DNA of 6,195 bases from Flexistipes sp041694215 (GTDB lineage Bacteria > Chrysiogenota > Deferribacteres > Deferribacterales > Flexistipitaceae). Below are positions 5,320-6,195 of this stretch, piece by piece. A program made the translations under genes and the position numbers. The notes beneath the pieces were generated by a model. It saw only the letters and a program-made list of their open reading frames with translations, was not told the origin of the DNA and made no database searches. Each line of letters starts with the position of its first letter. Position 1 is the stretch's first letter. The stretch lies in the NCBI GenBank assembly GCA_041694215.1, contig JASMTO010000065.1:1-6195 (forward strand), written 5' to 3'.

Positions 5320-6195
5320 GCATATACCTCGCAGCGACCTTCCTTACTTTTTATAATTTCATCAACTTTGAGAGCAACCTTTAAAGATCTGAGTTCATGC
5401 TCCACAGGTATCATCCGCACAACATTGCCTTTAACACAATCAATAAAGTGCCTTATCTCAAGCATCAGTGGGTTATCTTTATAGACAAACAACCTTTCAG
5501 TAATGTATTCATTTTTATACCTGAGCTCCCTCTCACCAAATATATGCTGGGAAGTCCCCTTACGGTAAATATTAATATCCTGATTTGTATAATCCAAAAA
5601 AATAAAGGTGTCTTCCTGGCTGATACTGAGTGTTCGGTCTTTTTTCTGCGTAATTCTGCTCACAATAATATTGGCAACTGCATTGTTTTCAAAAATAAGA
5701 TTTACTGAAGCAAAATCTGGCAAATTGGAATAAACTTTACTCCCCTTTGCTTCAATATCTATAACATCTTTGCCGACTATATTAAGAATAATATCAATAT
5801 CATGAATCATTAAATCCAGAATAATACTGTCATTCTTCACCCTTTCATCATACGGCCCCACTCGTCTGGACTCAAGGAGGAAAGGGTTTCTGACGATTTT
5901 TCTCAACTCCTGGACAGCCCCATTAAACCTCTCCACATGACCGATTTGCAGTACCAAATCATTCCTCGCAGCAATATTAAAAAGCTCCTCAGCTTCCTCA
6001 AGGTTAGTAGTAATAGGTTTTTCCACAAGGACATGTTTCCCGGCCTCCAAACAATCTTTTGCAATTTCAAAGTGAAAACGCGTAGGCGCAGCAACAGTAA
6101 CCATATCAACCTTATCCAGTAGTTCAGAATAATCGGTTGTGGTAAAAACATCATAACCCTGTGAAGCGCTCTGTAAAACATTTTCATCCACATCA
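5316..6195 (-). CDS. Gfo/Idh/MocA family NAD(P)-dependent oxidoreductase, N-terminus outside window (lipid A cluster, GnnA-like candidate)
   Basis: The last 292 residues of a sugar-nucleotide-type oxidoreductase are visible; about 30 N-terminal residues with the GxGxxG nucleotide-binding turn lie past 6195. The GTG at 6191 is in frame but is an internal Val (DVDEN), not a start. Numbered from that Val: VTVAAPTRFHFEIAKDCLEAG (31-51), family-defining EKP (57-59) in GKHVLVEKPI, GHVERFN (84-90), and the catalytic-domain motif LDLMIHDIDI (125-134). The family oxidises or reduces sugar hydroxyls with NAD(P). Direct linkage to lpxI through a 4-base TTGA overlap suggests lipid A or a related surface sugar. 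GnnA, which oxidises the 3-OH of UDP-GlcNAc to make diamino lipid A, is the closest fit, but no GnnB aminotransferase is visible and the substrate is unproven. Confidence 0.88.
   Translation of the reverse strand, partial: DVDENVLQSASQGYDVFTTTDYSELLDKVDMVTVAAPTRFHFEIAKDCLEAGKHVLVEKPITTNLEEAEELFNIAARNDLVLQIGHVERFNGAVQELRKIVRNPFLLESRRVGPYDERVKNDSIILDLMIHDIDIILNIVGKDVIDIEAKGSKVYSNLPDFASVNLIFENNAVANIIVSRITQKKDRTLSISQEDTFIFLDYTNQDINIYRKGTSQHIFGERELRYKNEYITERLFVYKDNPLMLEIRHFIDCVKGNVVRMIPVEHELRSLKVALKVDEIIKSKEGRCEVYA
5327..5330 (-). promoter_or_regulatory. Ribosome binding site for the TTG start of lpxI
   Basis: GAGG, inside the end of the oxidoreductase gene, is seven bases before TTG 5319. It is short, so initiation of lpxI probably relies on coupling through the TTGA stop/start overlap. 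Confidence 0.5.

Noticed and set aside
6189..6191. GTG as the start of the oxidoreductase gene
   Set aside because: The frame stays open to the window edge, and the protein here aligns with the middle of the nucleotide-binding domain, so the real start is outside the window.
5397..6193. Plus-strand ORFs at 5397-5708 and 5937-6122 and an alternative minus-strand ORF at 5903-6193
   Set aside because: All lie within the Gfo/Idh/MocA gene, whose own frame shows the EKP and HDID family motifs. The other frames give low-complexity translations with no family features.

Overview
This is an AT-rich window from a Gram-negative (diderm) bacterium. The diderm call rests on a lipid A enzyme (LpxI), a type IV prepilin peptidase and a periplasmic binding protein with a signal peptide. 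CheX, LpxI, the PilD variant and the codon and base composition together suggest a flagellated, environmental, possibly salt-adapted lineage such as Deferribacterota (Flexistipes/Deferribacter-like). That placement is inference from impressions of the proteins, not from a search. No RNA gene, CRISPR array, insertion sequence or other mobile element was seen.

Layout: every supported gene is on the minus strand, so transcription runs from high to low coordinates. Positions 6195 to 782 hold one tightly packed, probably co-transcribed row of six genes: a Gfo/Idh/MocA oxidoreductase (5' end outside the window), lpxI, cheX, the prepilin peptidase gene, tyrS and a DUF1015 gene. Two junctions overlap (a 4-base TTGA overlap and an 11-base overlap). 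The other gaps are 6, 9 and 13 bases, and the tyrS ribosome binding site contains part of the preceding stop codon. Three of the five starts visible in this row are not ATG (TTG for lpxI and tyrS, GTG for DUF1015).

Positions 443-781 are a 339-base non-coding gap. A weak hairpin lies just after the DUF1015 stop and may end the operon. Further on are two small inverted-repeat elements, a near-consensus sigma-70 promoter (TTGACA-N17-TATAAA), and a leader of about 120 bases with a bulged hairpin and a possible 15-codon leader ORF. Then comes a new transcription unit beginning with an EhuB-like ectoine/hydroxyectoine binding protein, which runs off the low end of the window.

How the genes fit together: the oxidoreductase and lpxI probably form the tail of a lipid A (lpx) cluster continuing beyond 6195. 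CheX and the prepilin peptidase serve chemotaxis and type IV pilus/type II secretion, tyrS is translation housekeeping, and DUF1015 has no firm function. The EhuB-like gene is separately promoted and would feed a compatible-solute ABC transporter. Most of the window is ordinary core genome. The least explained parts are the ehuB leader/promoter region, the insertion at the prepilin peptidase active site, and the mixed functions of the operon.
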